A stretch of 64,000 nt of DNA from Variovorax sp. HW608 (GTDB lineage: Bacteria > Pseudomonadota > Gammaproteobacteria > Burkholderiales > Burkholderiaceae_C): contig NZ_LT607803.1 in the NCBI RefSeq assembly GCF_900090195.1, forward strand, positions 1,798,001 to 1,862,000, given 5' to 3'. Of the stretch, positions 8,701 to 18,919 are shown one piece after another; the first letter of the stretch is position 1; each line of letters opens with the position of its first letter. The position numbers and the translations under genes are program-made. The notes below the pieces were generated by a model. That model made no database searches and had not been told where the DNA came from. It saw nothing but the letters and a program-made list of their open reading frames with translations.

Positions 8701-9300
8701 GCGGCGCTCGCCGGTGGCGATCGCAGCTTGCCGGTCACGCGCAATGCCGCGCGCGGCCTGCTAAAGCTCATGAGCTACAAGGACGAGTACGAAGTCGCGC
8801 GCCTCTACAGCGACGGCAGCTTCCGCGAGAAGCTCGCGGAGCAGTTCGAAGGCGAGGTCAAGCTCGAGTTCTACATGGCGCCGCCGCTCGTCTCGCGCCC
8901 GAAGAACGGACAGGCGCCCGCCAAGATCCGTCTCGGCGCATGGATGCTGCCGGCGATGAAGTGGCTCGCCCATGGCAAGCGCCTGCGCGGCACGGCCTTC
9001 GATGTGTTCGGCCATACCGAGGAACGCCGGCTGGAGCGTTCGCTCATCGGCCAGTTCGAAGCGCGGCTCGACGAGCTGATGGCCGAGCTGTCGGCCGGCA
9101 ACCAGAGGCTCGCGGCGCAGATCGCGGCGGTGCCGATGACGATCCGCGGCTACGGTCACGTGAAGCTTGCCAACCTCGCGCTGGCGCGCGGCCGCGAGGC
9201 GGAGCTGATGCATCGCTACTCGCCGGGCCGCTATCCGAGGCCCGCGGCGGAAGCGAAGGCCGGACAGATCCGCGGCATCGCGGTCGTCGCGACGCACTAA
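5707..9300 (+). CDS. Fused indolepyruvate ferredoxin oxidoreductase (IorA-IorB type)
   Basis: This enzyme oxidatively decarboxylates aryl-pyruvates (from aromatic amino acids) to acyl-CoA with ferredoxin as acceptor. It is a single 1197-residue chain. The N-terminal half is the pyrimidine-binding domain (GYRGSPLG); next comes the thiamine diphosphate domain (LGDGTYYHSGY). Two cysteine clusters follow, around residues 656-668 (CEGCGDC...C) and 689-700 (C...C...C), consistent with 4Fe-4S binding, then a gamma-type domain from about residue 750 (GVGGTGVVTVGA). The long fusion is common in proteobacteria, whereas archaea have separate subunits. It is monocistronic and divergent from the Lrp regulator. 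ATG at 5707 is used; upstream in-frame ATGs lie inside the promoter. Confidence 0.92.
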   Translation: MNSTANPSAIQRPDYQLSDSLWARSGAIYLTGTQALVRVLLMQRQRDAARGINSQGFVSGYRGSPLGMVDLAIWKAGPGFKDAGIRFVPAINEELAATQVLGTQRVESDPERTVDGVFAMWYGKGPGVDRAGDALKHGNAYGSSPHGGVLVVAGDDHGCVSSSMPHQSDHALAAWSIPIVQPASVAEYLEFGLYGYELSRYSGAWVGMAALSEVVESAGTVDLDLIDSRIATWADADTVRAVTGHRAPADGLHYRWPDLPSLRIESRLADKLEAVAAFSRVNSIDRHVIESPQAKVGIVTCGKAHYDLMEVLRRLEVTPESLARVGVRLYKVGLSFPLEPTRMKAFAEGLQEILIVEEKGAIVETQLRDMFYNAPPGARPALVGKHDREGKPLVSALGELRPSRLIELVAHWLSEHFPGNAELGDHFQHVRDFTVPELLSNDGDSVKRLPYFCAGCPHNTSTRVPEGSTARAGIGCHFMANWMDRSTAGLIQMGGEGVDWVSHSMFTRTPHVFQNLGDGTYYHSGYLAIRQAVAANATITYKILFNDAVAMTGGQPIDGVISVDAIARQVESEGVKRVVVVSDAIGKYDAIKYRFPAGTEFHDRAELDAVQRRLREIPGVTVLIYEQTCAAEKRRRRKKGELVDPAKRLFINEAVCEGCGDCSVQSNCVAVLPHETDLGRKRKIDQTSCNKDYSCAKGFCPSFVGVTGGALRKKSGALASGRDAFLQHVAALPHPAAHIWDAPYDLLVTGVGGTGVVTVGAVIAMAAHLEGKSASVLDFMGFAQKGGAVLSFVRIADTPARLNQVRIDTQQADAILACDFVVGASADALQTVRHGRTRILANTHEIPVAESLRNPDADLKVELLLEKMRFVAGREQVETFDAQTMAEEFLGDTLASNILATGYAWQRGLIPLGLEALTRAIELNGVAVKSNLMAFSLGRLAAGAPQAVEGLRGASANDAADESLDALIARARTHLAGYQNSAWAERFETRIRGIQQREAALAGGDRSLPVTRNAARGLLKLMSYKDEYEVARLYSDGSFREKLAEQFEGEVKLEFYMAPPLVSRPKNGQAPAKIRLGAWMLPAMKWLAHGKRLRGTAFDVFGHTEERRLERSLIGQFEARLDELMAELSAGNQRLAAQIAAVPMTIRGYGHVKLANLALARGREAELMHRYSPGRYPRPAAEAKAGQIRGIAVVATH

Positions 9301-9319
9301 TCTCTCGGATTTCAGCAAG

Positions 9320-9387
9320 GACCCGCTCGGCATTCAGTATGCGGAGCGGGTCGCGCCGCGTCTCAAAGTGACGCGCCGCCGTTTTTT
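9320..9387 (+). terminator. Stem-loops after the oxidoreductase gene, possible terminator
   Basis: A strong hairpin pairs GACCCGCTC (9320-9328) with GAGCGGGTC (9344-9352), with an inner GCAT/ATGC stem. A second pairs CGCGTC (9357-9362) with GACGCG (9370-9375). A run of six T starts at 9382, about six bases after the second stem, so this is not a textbook intrinsic terminator, but it separates the oxidoreductase from the nad/pan operon. Confidence 0.4.
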
Positions 9388-9495
9388 CGGTTACGCTGCG
9401 CCGCCACAATTCCCGGTTTTGCCTTTTGTTTCGGCCGCCCTCGTGCGTGGAGCTGGCGCGATCCATCCAGATTCATCGTTTCCGTTCGTTCCCCG

Positions 9496-11088
9496 ATGGC
9501 TCACACCCCTTCGAATGCCTTCGACGTGCTCGTCGTCGGCAGCGGCCTGGCCGGCCTGACCGCGGCCCTCCATCTCGCGCCCACGCACCGCGTCGCGGTG
9601 CTGACCAAGCGGAGCGTTTCCGATGGCGCGAGCCAGTGGGCGCAAGGCGGCATCGCGGCGGTGCTCGATGCGAAGGACAGCATCGACCGGCACATCGACG
9701 ACACGCTGGTCGCCGGCGCCGGCCTGTGCGACCTGCCGGCCACGCGGCTGGTGGTCGAAGGTTCGCCCTCCTGCATCGCCTGGCTGCGCGAACTCGGCGT
9801 GCCCTTCACGCTCGAAGACGGCGAGCTGCACCTGACGCGCGAAGGCGGCCACAGCCATCGCCGCATCGTGCATGCGGCGGACGCGACCGGCGCGGCGGTT
9901 CAGCGCACGCTGATCGAGGTCGCGCGGCGCGAGCCCAACATCCGCTTCTTCGAGCATCACACGCTGGTCGACCTCATTCCCGCGCGCAGCATCGGTCATG
10001 GCGCGCCGGCCTGCGCGGGGCTCTATGCACTCGACGAGGCGAGCGGCGAGGTGGTGGCTTTCAGCGCGCCCGAGGTCATCCTCGCCACCGGTGGTGCAGG
10101 TCGTGTCTACCTGCACACCACGAACCCGGAGACCGCGACCGGCGACGGCATCGCCGCCGCATGGCGTGCGGGCTGCCGGGTGTCGAACATGGAGTTCATC
10201 CAGTTCCATCCGACCTCGCTCTTTCATCCCGAGGCGAACTCCTTCCTCATCAGCGAAGCGGTGCGCGGCGAGGGCGGCGTCCTCAAGCTTCCTGCATCGG
10301 CCGGCGGCCAGCGCTTCATGCCGGCGCACGACGAGCGGGCCGAACTCGCGCCGCGCGACGTGGTGGCGCGGGCCATCGATGCGGAGATGAAGAAGCACGG
10401 GCTGGCCTGCGTGCACCTCGACATCTCGCACCAGGGCGCGGAGTTCCTGCAGCATCACTTCCCGAACATCCTCGCGCGCTGCGCGCAGCACGGCATCGAC
10501 ATCACGCGCGAACCGATTCCGGTGGTGCCCGCGGCGCACTACACCTGCGGCGGCGTCGCGACCGACCTGCAGGGGCGCACCGACATCGCCGGCCTCTACG
10601 CCATCGGCGAGACTGCCTGCACGGGCCTGCACGGCGCCAACCGCCTGGCGAGCAACTCGCTGGTCGAGTGCATGGTGTTCGCGCGCGCCGCAGCCGAATG
10701 CATCGCGGAGCATCCCAATGGCGCGGCGGCCGATCCCCTGCCATGGAAGGCGGCTTCGGCCAACGCCGCCGATGCCGCCGCGATCGCGGACAAGCTGGGC
10801 GAGCTGCGCCACCTGATGTGGAACCTCGTCGGCATCGTGCGCTCGGGCGACCAGCTCCAGCAGGCCGCGAGCCGCATCGCTACGCTGCAACGCGATGTGG
10901 ACGCGCTCTACGCCAACTCGAAGATCACGCGCGATCTGCTCGAGCTGCGCAACCTCGTGCAGGTCGCAGAGCTCATCGTGCAGTCGGCGCAAGGCCGCCA
11001 CGAGAGCCGGGGACTGCACTTTCGCATCGACCATCCCTCGCTGGCGCCGAACGCGCAGCCGTCCCTTCTCGCGCCGGCGAGCGCCTGA
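9496..11088 (+). CDS. nadB: L-aspartate oxidase
   Basis: NadB oxidises L-aspartate to iminoaspartate, the first step of NAD synthesis, in the cytoplasm. The 530-residue protein has the FAD dinucleotide fold near the N terminus ([13 protein letters not shown]), the [11 protein letters not shown] segment, an active-site region [12 protein letters not shown], and the [16 protein letters not shown] motif, all typical of the family. Length fits. It opens a six-gene run with nadC and nadA at the far end and three pantothenate genes between. Iminoaspartate is unstable and passes to NadA, so co-expression with nadA fits. Confidence 0.95.
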   Translation: MAHTPSNAFDVLVVGSGLAGLTAALHLAPTHRVAVLTKRSVSDGASQWAQGGIAAVLDAKDSIDRHIDDTLVAGAGLCDLPATRLVVEGSPSCIAWLRELGVPFTLEDGELHLTREGGHSHRRIVHAADATGAAVQRTLIEVARREPNIRFFEHHTLVDLIPARSIGHGAPACAGLYALDEASGEVVAFSAPEVILATGGAGRVYLHTTNPETATGDGIAAAWRAGCRVSNMEFIQFHPTSLFHPEANSFLISEAVRGEGGVLKLPASAGGQRFMPAHDERAELAPRDVVARAIDAEMKKHGLACVHLDISHQGAEFLQHHFPNILARCAQHGIDITREPIPVVPAAHYTCGGVATDLQGRTDIAGLYAIGETACTGLHGANRLASNSLVECMVFARAAAECIAEHPNGAAADPLPWKAASANAADAAAIADKLGELRHLMWNLVGIVRSGDQLQQAASRIATLQRDVDALYANSKITRDLLELRNLVQVAELIVQSAQGRHESRGLHFRIDHPSLAPNAQPSLLAPASA

Positions 11089-11119
11089 CACCGTTTTCGA
11101 CTTCAAGGAGCGACCTCCC

Positions 11120-11521
11120 ATGTTCCGAACCCTGCTCAAGTCCAAGATCCATCGCGCCTCGGTGACCGATTGCGAGCTGCACTACGAAGGATCGTGCGCC
11201 ATCGACGAGGACCTGCTCGATGCCGCGGGCCTCGCCGACAACGAACAGATCCACATCTGGAACGTGAACAACGGCGAGCGCTTCGTCACCTACGCGATCC
11301 GCGCCGAGCGCGGCTCGGGGATCATCTCGGTCAACGGCTCGGCCGCGCGGCGCGCGTGCGTGGGTGACCTGCTGATCGTCGCGGCCTTCGGCCTCGTCGC
11401 CGAAGTGCAGGTCGCGGCCCACAAGCCGAAGCTGGTCTTCGTCGATGCTGCGAACCGCATCAAGGAAGTGCATTCGCAGGTCCCGGTGCAGACCGCCGAG
11501 ACCGAGGCGCTCCCGGCCTGA
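11120..11521 (+). CDS. panD: Aspartate 1-decarboxylase proenzyme
   Basis: PanD decarboxylates L-aspartate to beta-alanine for pantothenate. The 133-residue proenzyme has the self-cleavage site Gly24-Ser25 within HYEGSCAI; cleavage makes the pyruvoyl cofactor at Ser25. The double-psi barrel motifs [10 protein letters not shown] and NGSAAR are present. ATG at 11120 follows a purine-rich site (aaggag). It lies 31 nt after nadB and 8 nt before panB. Like NadB it consumes aspartate. Confidence 0.95.
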   Translation: MFRTLLKSKIHRASVTDCELHYEGSCAIDEDLLDAAGLADNEQIHIWNVNNGERFVTYAIRAERGSGIISVNGSAARRACVGDLLIVAAFGLVAEVQVAAHKPKLVFVDAANRIKEVHSQVPVQTAETEALPA

Positions 11522-11529
11522 GCGCCATC

Positions 11530-13231
<1,702 letters not shown>

Positions 13232-13260
13232 GCCGCTCGCGGCCGCCCTCAACCCCCAAA

Positions 13261-14142
13261 ATGACCATCAGTTTTGATTTCTCACCGGCCAGCGTGGCCG
13301 AACTGGCCAGCGCCGATGCGCGCCGGGCCCTCCTCGAAGATGTAGGCCCTGGCGACCTGACCGCCACCCTGGTGCCCGAGGGCAAGCGCGCCGAGGCCCG
13401 CGTGATCACGCGCGAGAACGCCGTGTTGTGCGGCGCCCCCTGGGTCGAGGCCGTGATCCGGCAAATCGATCCGCAGACGCGCATCACCTGGCATCGCGCG
13501 GAAGGCCAGCACTGCGAACCCGGCCAGACCGTGCTCACCCTCGAAGGCGACGCCCGCTCCCTGCTGACTGCCGAGCGCACCGCACTCAACTTCCTGCAGC
13601 TGCTCAGCGCCGTGGCCACACGCACCGCGCAGTACGTACTGGCAGTGCAAGGCACGCGCGCCCGCATCGTCGACACGCGCAAGACGCTGCCGGGGCTTCG
13701 CCTGGCGCAGAAGTACGCGGTGGGCTTGGGCGGGGGCACCAACCACCGTATCGGCCTGTACGACGCCATCCTCATCAAGGAGAACCACATTGCCGCGGCC
13801 GGCGGCGTGGCGGCTGCGCTGAAGGCAGCGGCCCAGGCCGCGCCGGGCGCGAAGTTCATCCAGATCGAGGTCGAGACCCTGGAGCAGCTGGACGAAGCCC
13901 TGCGCCACGGTGCCCGCATGGTGCTGCTCGACAACATGGATCTGCCCACGCTGCGCGAGGCGGTCCGCCGCAACGAGGCCGCGGGCGATGCGCGCGCCGT
14001 GCTCGAGATTTCCGGCGGCGTCACGCTCGATAGCCTGCGCGCGCTGGCGGAGACCGGCGTGGATCGCATCTCGGTCGGCGCGCTCACCAAGGACGTGAAG
14101 GCCATCGATTTCTCGATGCGCTTCGCGCAGGAGCAGGCATGA
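13261..14142 (+). CDS. nadC: Quinolinate phosphoribosyltransferase (decarboxylating)
   Basis: NadC converts quinolinate and PRPP to nicotinate mononucleotide. The 293-residue sequence shows [10 protein letters not shown], the [14 protein letters not shown] segment, [10 protein letters not shown] and the phosphate-binding end [25 protein letters not shown], all characteristic. It follows panC by 29 nt and overlaps nadA by four bases (ATGA), so nadC and nadA are probably translationally coupled. Confidence 0.95.
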   Translation: MTISFDFSPASVAELASADARRALLEDVGPGDLTATLVPEGKRAEARVITRENAVLCGAPWVEAVIRQIDPQTRITWHRAEGQHCEPGQTVLTLEGDARSLLTAERTALNFLQLLSAVATRTAQYVLAVQGTRARIVDTRKTLPGLRLAQKYAVGLGGGTNHRIGLYDAILIKENHIAAAGGVAAALKAAAQAAPGAKFIQIEVETLEQLDEALRHGARMVLLDNMDLPTLREAVRRNEAAGDARAVLEISGGVTLDSLRALAETGVDRISVGALTKDVKAIDFSMRFAQEQA

Positions 14143-15245
14143 GCGCCGTCTTCGAGGTCGAGTTCGAGCAGCCCAAAGGCGAAGCATGCGATACGCGCCA
14201 TGCCTGGGCGCGCGTGCCGGCCGAGCCGTCGCAAGCGGAGCGTGGGGTGCTCAAGGACCGCATCCGGCGCCTCTTGGCGCAACGCAACGCCGTCATGGTG
14301 TCGCACTACTACGTGCACCCGGACCTGCAGGACCTGGCCGAGGAGACCGGCGGCCTGGTGGGCGATTCGCTCGAGATGGCGCGCTTCGGCCGCGACCACC
14401 CGGCGCGCACGCTGGTGGTGTCCGGCGTGCGCTTCATGGGCGAGACGGCCAAGATCCTGTCGCCCGACAAGCGCGTTCTGATGCCCGACCTGGGCGCGGA
14501 CTGCTCGCTCGACCTGGGCTGCCCGGCGGGCGAGTTCAGCGCCTTCTGCGATGCGCATCCCGACCGCACGGTGCTGGTCTACGCCAACACCAGCGCGGCC
14601 GTGAAGGCACGTGCCGACTGGGTGGTGACTTCGAGCTGCGCCCTGGACGTGGTGAGCGCGCTCAAGGCCGAGGGCCACAAGATCCTGTGGGCGCCCGACC
14701 GCCATCTGGGCGACTACATCCGGCGCGAGACCGGCGCCGACATGATCAGCTGGCAGGGCGCCTGCATCGTGCACGACGAGTTCAGGGCGCTGGAGCTCGC
14801 GCTGCTGAAGGAGCAGCACCCCGATGCCAAGGTGCTGGTGCATCCCGAATCGCCGGCCGACGTGATCGCATTGGCCGACGCGGTGGGCTCCACCTCCGCC
14901 ATCCTGCAGGCGGCGCAGCGCATGGATGCGCGCACCTTCATCGTGGCCACCGACAACGGCATGCTGCACAAGCTGCGCACGCTCAACCCCGGCAAGACCT
15001 TCATCGAGGCGCCGACGGCCGGCAATGGCGCCACTTGCAAGAGCTGCGCGCATTGCCCCTGGATGGCGATGAACGGCCTGGCCAACCTGGCCGATGCGCT
15101 GGAGACCGGTGCCGGCGAGATCCATGTGGAGCCGCAGCTGGGTCTGCGCGCCCGCGTGCCGATCGACCGCATGCTGGCCTTCACCGCAGCGCTGAAGAAG
15201 GGTCAGCCGACGGGAGCCCTCGTCGCCGGCATCGGCGCGGCCTGA
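14139..15245 (+). CDS. nadA: Quinolinate synthase A
   Basis: NadA condenses iminoaspartate (from NadB) with dihydroxyacetone phosphate to quinolinate, using a 4Fe-4S cluster. The 368-residue protein has the three-fold repeated quinolinate synthase architecture, with cysteines in [19 protein letters not shown] and the C-terminal [13 protein letters not shown] motif. HYYVHPDLQ near the N terminus matches the substrate region. It shares ATGA with nadC. It is the last enzyme gene of the NAD/pantothenate run. Confidence 0.95.
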   Translation: MSAVFEVEFEQPKGEACDTRHAWARVPAEPSQAERGVLKDRIRRLLAQRNAVMVSHYYVHPDLQDLAEETGGLVGDSLEMARFGRDHPARTLVVSGVRFMGETAKILSPDKRVLMPDLGADCSLDLGCPAGEFSAFCDAHPDRTVLVYANTSAAVKARADWVVTSSCALDVVSALKAEGHKILWAPDRHLGDYIRRETGADMISWQGACIVHDEFRALELALLKEQHPDAKVLVHPESPADVIALADAVGSTSAILQAAQRMDARTFIVATDNGMLHKLRTLNPGKTFIEAPTAGNGATCKSCAHCPWMAMNGLANLADALETGAGEIHVEPQLGLRARVPIDRMLAFTAALKKGQPTGALVAGIGAA

Positions 15246-15283
15246 TCGCAACACGCACGGCTGGCGCGGCTACCATCGCGCCC

Positions 15284-15760
15284 ATGCCGAACCTGCGTTG
15301 CGTGATCATCCTCAGTGCCTGTCTCGTGCTGGCCGCCTGCGCCGGTTCGCCGACCTCCACGATGCGCAGCGCCCGGCCGCCGATCCTTTCCGACGAGCAG
15401 TCGCGCGACGCGGCGATCCATGCGATGGGGCTGGTCGGCACGCCCTACCGGTACGGCGGCAACACGACCGCCGGTGGCTTCGACTGCAGCGGTTTGATCG
15501 CCTACGTCTACCGCGAAAGCGCGGGCCTGGCGACGCCGCGCACCGTGGCGCAGCTCGCCGGTTTCGGCGATACGGTCCCGCGCGACGAACTGCGCAGCGG
15601 CGACCTCGTGGTCTTCGGCGGTGCGCGGCCCACGCATGCCGGCATCTACGTCGGCGAGAACCGCTTCGTGCATGCGCCGTCCACCGGCGGCGAGGTGCGG
15701 CTCGACCGCCTCGATGGACCCTACTGGTCGCGGCAAAAGCTGGACGTGCGGCGGCCCTGA
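15284..15760 (+). CDS. NlpC/P60 family lipoprotein, cell-wall endopeptidase
   Basis: A 158-residue lipoprotein: the signal peptide ends in the lipobox LAAC, with lipidated Cys19. The catalytic domain has Cys68 in FDCSGL, His118 in THAGIY and His130 in FVHAPS, the full Cys-His-His set of NlpC/P60 peptidases that cut peptidoglycan stem peptides. It would act at the inner face of the outer membrane. It follows nadA by 38 nt but is functionally unrelated. Confidence 0.88.
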   Translation: MPNLRCVIILSACLVLAACAGSPTSTMRSARPPILSDEQSRDAAIHAMGLVGTPYRYGGNTTAGGFDCSGLIAYVYRESAGLATPRTVAQLAGFGDTVPRDELRSGDLVVFGGARPTHAGIYVGENRFVHAPSTGGEVRLDRLDGPYWSRQKLDVRRP

Positions 15761-15764
15761 AGCC

Positions 15765-16256
15765 ATGACCCCGCCCACCTTCCGATCCGCGACTGCGCCG
15801 GACACCGCACGCTGCTACGAGATCGAAATCTCGTCCTATGAAGGCGACGAGGCCGCGACGCGAGAGAAGATCGCCACCCGCATCGCGCAGTACCCCGAAG
15901 GCTTCCTCGTCATGGAGCTGGACGGAGAAATCATCGGCTTCATCAACGGCGGATGCGCCCACGAGGTCGTGCTGGCCGACGAATCGTTCAAGGAACTGGT
16001 CGGCCACGATCCGCAGGCGCCCAACGTGGTGATCATGTCGGTCGTCATCGACCGGGCGCATCAGGGCAAGGGCTACGCGAGCGGGATGATGCGAAGCTTC
16101 GTGGAACGCATGCGGGGGATGGGCAAGAAGACGATCCACCTCATGTGCAAGGACCGGCATGTCGCGCTTTACGAGCGGCTCGGCTACCGCTACGTCAGGC
16201 CATCCGCTTCCGACCACGGCGGCATGGCGTGGCACGAGATGGTGATGGATCTGTGA
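15765..16256 (+). CDS. GNAT family N-acetyltransferase
   Basis: A 163-residue acetyltransferase with the GNAT core: the beta4 strand VVIMSVVID followed by the acetyl-CoA loop (Arg-Ala-His-Gln-Gly-Lys-Gly-Tyr-Ala) and a C-terminal ALYERLGY. The sequence ISSYEGDEAATREKI and the KTIHLMCKDRHV segment resemble arylalkylamine/polyamine-type members. It starts 4 nt after the lipoprotein gene, so it is likely co-transcribed. Substrate cannot be told. Confidence 0.8.
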   Translation: MTPPTFRSATAPDTARCYEIEISSYEGDEAATREKIATRIAQYPEGFLVMELDGEIIGFINGGCAHEVVLADESFKELVGHDPQAPNVVIMSVVIDRAHQGKGYASGMMRSFVERMRGMGKKTIHLMCKDRHVALYERLGYRYVRPSASDHGGMAWHEMVMDL

Positions 16257-16271
16257 CCGGCTGATGCCGCT

Positions 16272-17033
16272 TCAGCGGCGCGCGCCGGCAAAGAGGTCCG
16301 CCAGATCGACCTCCCGCTCGGTGCCCGCGCCGGCAATGACGCGCTCTTCCAGCTCGTCGAGATGTTCCATCGCGATGTCGAGCGCGCGCGTGAGCGACGG
16401 ACCCATCAGCGCCTCGATGATCTCCTCGTGTTCCTTCGGCGCGCAGCTTGCGGCTTCCACGCTGTCGAACAGCGCCTTGTAGAGCTCGGTGTTCGACACC
16501 AGCCGCTCGATATAGGACTGCAGCTCCTCGCTGCCCGCCATCTGGGCGAGCAGCAGATGGAATTCGCCTGCGAGGCGGAACGCATCCTCGCGCCGCCCTT
16601 CCTTGAATGCCTTCTGCTCGGCTTGCACATGCCTGCGCAGCTGCGAGACCTGCTCGCGCGTGAGCGTTCCGAACAGCGTGGTGATCAGCCCGGCCTCGAC
16701 GATGCGGCGCGCGCGGTAGGTGTTGCGCATGTCCTCGACCGAAGGGTTCGGCACGAAGGCGCCGCGGTTGTATTCGAGCACCAGCCGCTTTTCCGCGCCG
16801 AGCCGCGCGAGCACCTTGCGGATCGCGCCGCGCGTGCACCCGAGCGCCTCGGCCAGCGTGCGCTCGCGCAGCGGCGTGCCGGGACGCAGCTTGCCGGAGA
16901 GCAGCGCCTTGGAGACCGCTTCGTAGACGCGCTCGTCGACATCGACGTCGCTGTCCGGCGTGGCGGTGGCCCCTTTGGCCCGGCGGGTTTTCGCGGAAGT
17001 GGTGTCAGGGCTGGCGAGCGCGGTTTTCGGCAT
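16272..17033 (-). CDS. GntR family transcriptional regulator (FCD domain)
   Basis: A 253-residue FadR-type regulator. A charged N-terminal tail of about 30 residues precedes the winged helix (LRERTLAEALGCTRGAIRKVLARL); the helical FCD ligand domain follows, with RRIVEAGL and the His-containing FHLLLAQMAG. It is divergent from the DUF3311/symporter/amidohydrolase genes, and palindromes of its expected type lie just before those genes. It most likely represses them until the transported heterocycle appears. Convergent with the acetyltransferase (15-nt gap). Confidence 0.9.
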   Translation of the reverse strand: MPKTALASPDTTSAKTRRAKGATATPDSDVDVDERVYEAVSKALLSGKLRPGTPLRERTLAEALGCTRGAIRKVLARLGAEKRLVLEYNRGAFVPNPSVEDMRNTYRARRIVEAGLITTLFGTLTREQVSQLRRHVQAEQKAFKEGRREDAFRLAGEFHLLLAQMAGSEELQSYIERLVSNTELYKALFDSVEAASCAPKEHEEIIEALMGPSLTRALDIAMEHLDELEERVIAGAGTEREVDLADLFAGARR

Positions 17034-17135
17034 GGAGAAACGGAAAGCAAGAAGCGCCGCACATGTTAGTGGCAGAGCCCCTGGGTGCGGGTTTCCACGG
17101 GTGGAGCGCGTTCGCGGTGCTTCTCTACAATCTGG

Positions 17136-17168
17136 TTTGGTTAACCAAATAGATATTGTTTAGTTGAC
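17136..17168. promoter_or_regulatory. Probable GntR operators upstream of the symporter genes
   Basis: The spacer has a perfect 14-base palindrome, TTTGGTTAACCAAA (17136-17149), and 23 nt further the half-matching TTAGTTGACCAT (17160-17171). Both have the GT-N2-AC core typical of FadR-subfamily GntR sites. The stretch is strikingly AT-rich for this genome and sits 40-70 nt before the DUF3311 start. Confidence 0.6.
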
Positions 17169-17205
17169 CATAAATAGTAACCAAACACAGATCGCGAGGC
17201 TCCGA

Positions 17206-17418
17206 GTGAAATCCGTCAAGTGGCTGGCAGCATTGCCGGTGATCGCCTTTTTCAGCGGCGGATGGCTTTCCGCCCACGCGCCGACCTTCGTGCTCGGCAT
17301 GCCTTTCCTCATGGTGTGGAACGTGAGCTGGCTGGTCCTGACCTCGCTGGTCATGCTGGTGATCGACCGGGCCGAGGGCGACCTCGACGCCCGCGATGCC
17401 TCGGGAGACGCACGATGA
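17206..17418 (+). CDS. DUF3311 small membrane protein, symporter partner
   Basis: A 70-residue protein with two predicted membrane helices (ALPVIAFFSGGWL and MVWNVSWLVLTSLVMLVI), matching DUF3311 proteins that commonly precede SSS symporters. The GTG at 17206, with gcgagg about 7 nt upstream, is preferred over a TTG at 17164, which would lie inside the operator region and add a polar tail. The stop overlaps the symporter ATG (ATGA). Likely an accessory subunit of the symporter. Confidence 0.78.
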   Translation: MKSVKWLAALPVIAFFSGGWLSAHAPTFVLGMPFLMVWNVSWLVLTSLVMLVIDRAEGDLDARDASGDAR

Positions 17419-18890
17419 GCGCCGCGCTGGTGGTGATCGCGCTCTTCGTGGTGGGTGCGCTGGCGCTCGCGGTGCTCGCGCGGCGCGGCCGCAAGATGAG
17501 CCTGGAGCAATGGGCGATCGGCGGCCGCGGGCTCGGCACGCTGATGGTCTTCCTCTTGATGGCGGGCGAGGCCTTCTCGACCTTCACCTTCCTCGGCGCG
17601 AGCGGCTGGTCCTACGGCAAGGGCGTGCCGGCCTTCTACATCCTGGCCTACGGCGGCCTCGCGCACCTGATGGCCTTCTGGATGCTGCCGGCCATCTGGC
17701 GCTACGCGTCGGCGCACAAGCTGGTGTCGTTCTCGGACTTCTTCGCGAGCAAGTACCAAAGCCGCGGGCTCGGCGTGCTGGTATCGATCGTCGCGCTGAT
17801 GGGCATGGTGGCGCTGCTCACCATCCAGCTGCGCGGGCTCGGCATCATCGTCTCGGAAGCGTCGTACGGCGCCATCGCGCCGCAGGTGTCGATCTGGATC
17901 GGCGTGGTCGTGATGGTCAGCTACATCCTCGTGTCGGGCATCCACGGCTCGGCCAGCATCGCGATCGTGAAGGACATCCTGATCCTCGCGATCGCGATCT
18001 TCCTCGGCGTGTACCTGCCGTGGCACTACTACGGCGGCGTGACGCCGATGTTCGAGGCGATCCACGCCGCGAAGCCGAGCTTCTTCGAGTTTCCCAAGGA
18101 AGGCCTGAACCTGAGCTGGTACAACTCGACCATCCTGCTCACGGCGCTGGGCTACTACCTGTACCCCTTCAACATGACCTCGGTCTACGCGGCCAGGAGC
18201 GCGGGCGCGGTGCGCCGCAACACGATGATGATGCCGCTCTACCAGATCGTCATCGCCTTCCTCTTCATGGTGGGTTTCGCGGCCATCCTCAAGGTGCCGG
18301 GGCTGCAGGGTTCGGAAGTGGATCTCGCGCTCTTCGGCCTCGCCAAGGCGAGCTTCGATCCGTGGTTCGTCGGCGTGATCGGCGGTACCGGCGTGCTCAC
18401 TGCGCTCGTGCCCGGCGCGATGATTTTGCTCACCGCCTCGACCGTGATCGGCAAGAACATCTACAAGGAAGGCTTCGCGCCGCAGGCCAACGACCGGCAG
18501 GTCGCGCTGGTCGCGCGCATCGCGCTGCCGCTCTTCGCGCTGATCGCGGTGTTCTTCGTGCTGCGCGGCGGCACCACCATCGTGGCGATCGCGATCTTCG
18601 CCTCCAGCCTGCTCACGCAACTGCTGCCCTCGCTGATCTTCAGCCTGCTGCCGCGGCCCTTCGGCACACGGCAGGCCGCCTTCGCCGGCATCCTGGCGGG
18701 CGGGGCGGTGCTGGCGTTCACCACGCTGTCGGGCATGGGGTTGCCGCAGCTGCTGCCGAACGCGCCGGTGGTGATCAAGTCGATCAATATCGGTCTCGTG
18801 GCGCTGGCGACCAATGCGCTGGTGTTCACCGCGGTCACGCTGCTCGGCCGGCGCGCCACGGCGCGCGGCGTGGCGGGTGTGCCGGCCTGA
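17415..18890 (+). CDS. Sodium:solute symporter (SSS family)
   Basis: A 491-residue inner-membrane protein with about 13 hydrophobic segments and SSS features: WAIGGRGLGTL near the N terminus, AFSTFTFLGASGWSYGKG, and PFNMTSVYAARS. It would import an organic solute with sodium. It is coupled by ATGA to the DUF3311 gene and followed 29 nt later by a deaminase-like amidohydrolase, so the substrate is plausibly a nitrogen heterocycle such as a pyrimidine or hydantoin-like compound; that is inference. Confidence 0.9.
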   Translation: MSAALVVIALFVVGALALAVLARRGRKMSLEQWAIGGRGLGTLMVFLLMAGEAFSTFTFLGASGWSYGKGVPAFYILAYGGLAHLMAFWMLPAIWRYASAHKLVSFSDFFASKYQSRGLGVLVSIVALMGMVALLTIQLRGLGIIVSEASYGAIAPQVSIWIGVVVMVSYILVSGIHGSASIAIVKDILILAIAIFLGVYLPWHYYGGVTPMFEAIHAAKPSFFEFPKEGLNLSWYNSTILLTALGYYLYPFNMTSVYAARSAGAVRRNTMMMPLYQIVIAFLFMVGFAAILKVPGLQGSEVDLALFGLAKASFDPWFVGVIGGTGVLTALVPGAMILLTASTVIGKNIYKEGFAPQANDRQVALVARIALPLFALIAVFFVLRGGTTIVAIAIFASSLLTQLLPSLIFSLLPRPFGTRQAAFAGILAGGAVLAFTTLSGMGLPQLLPNAPVVIKSINIGLVALATNALVFTAVTLLGRRATARGVAGVPA

Positions 18891-18919
18891 GTGTTCCTAT
18901 TGCTTTCCGAGAGTTCTTC

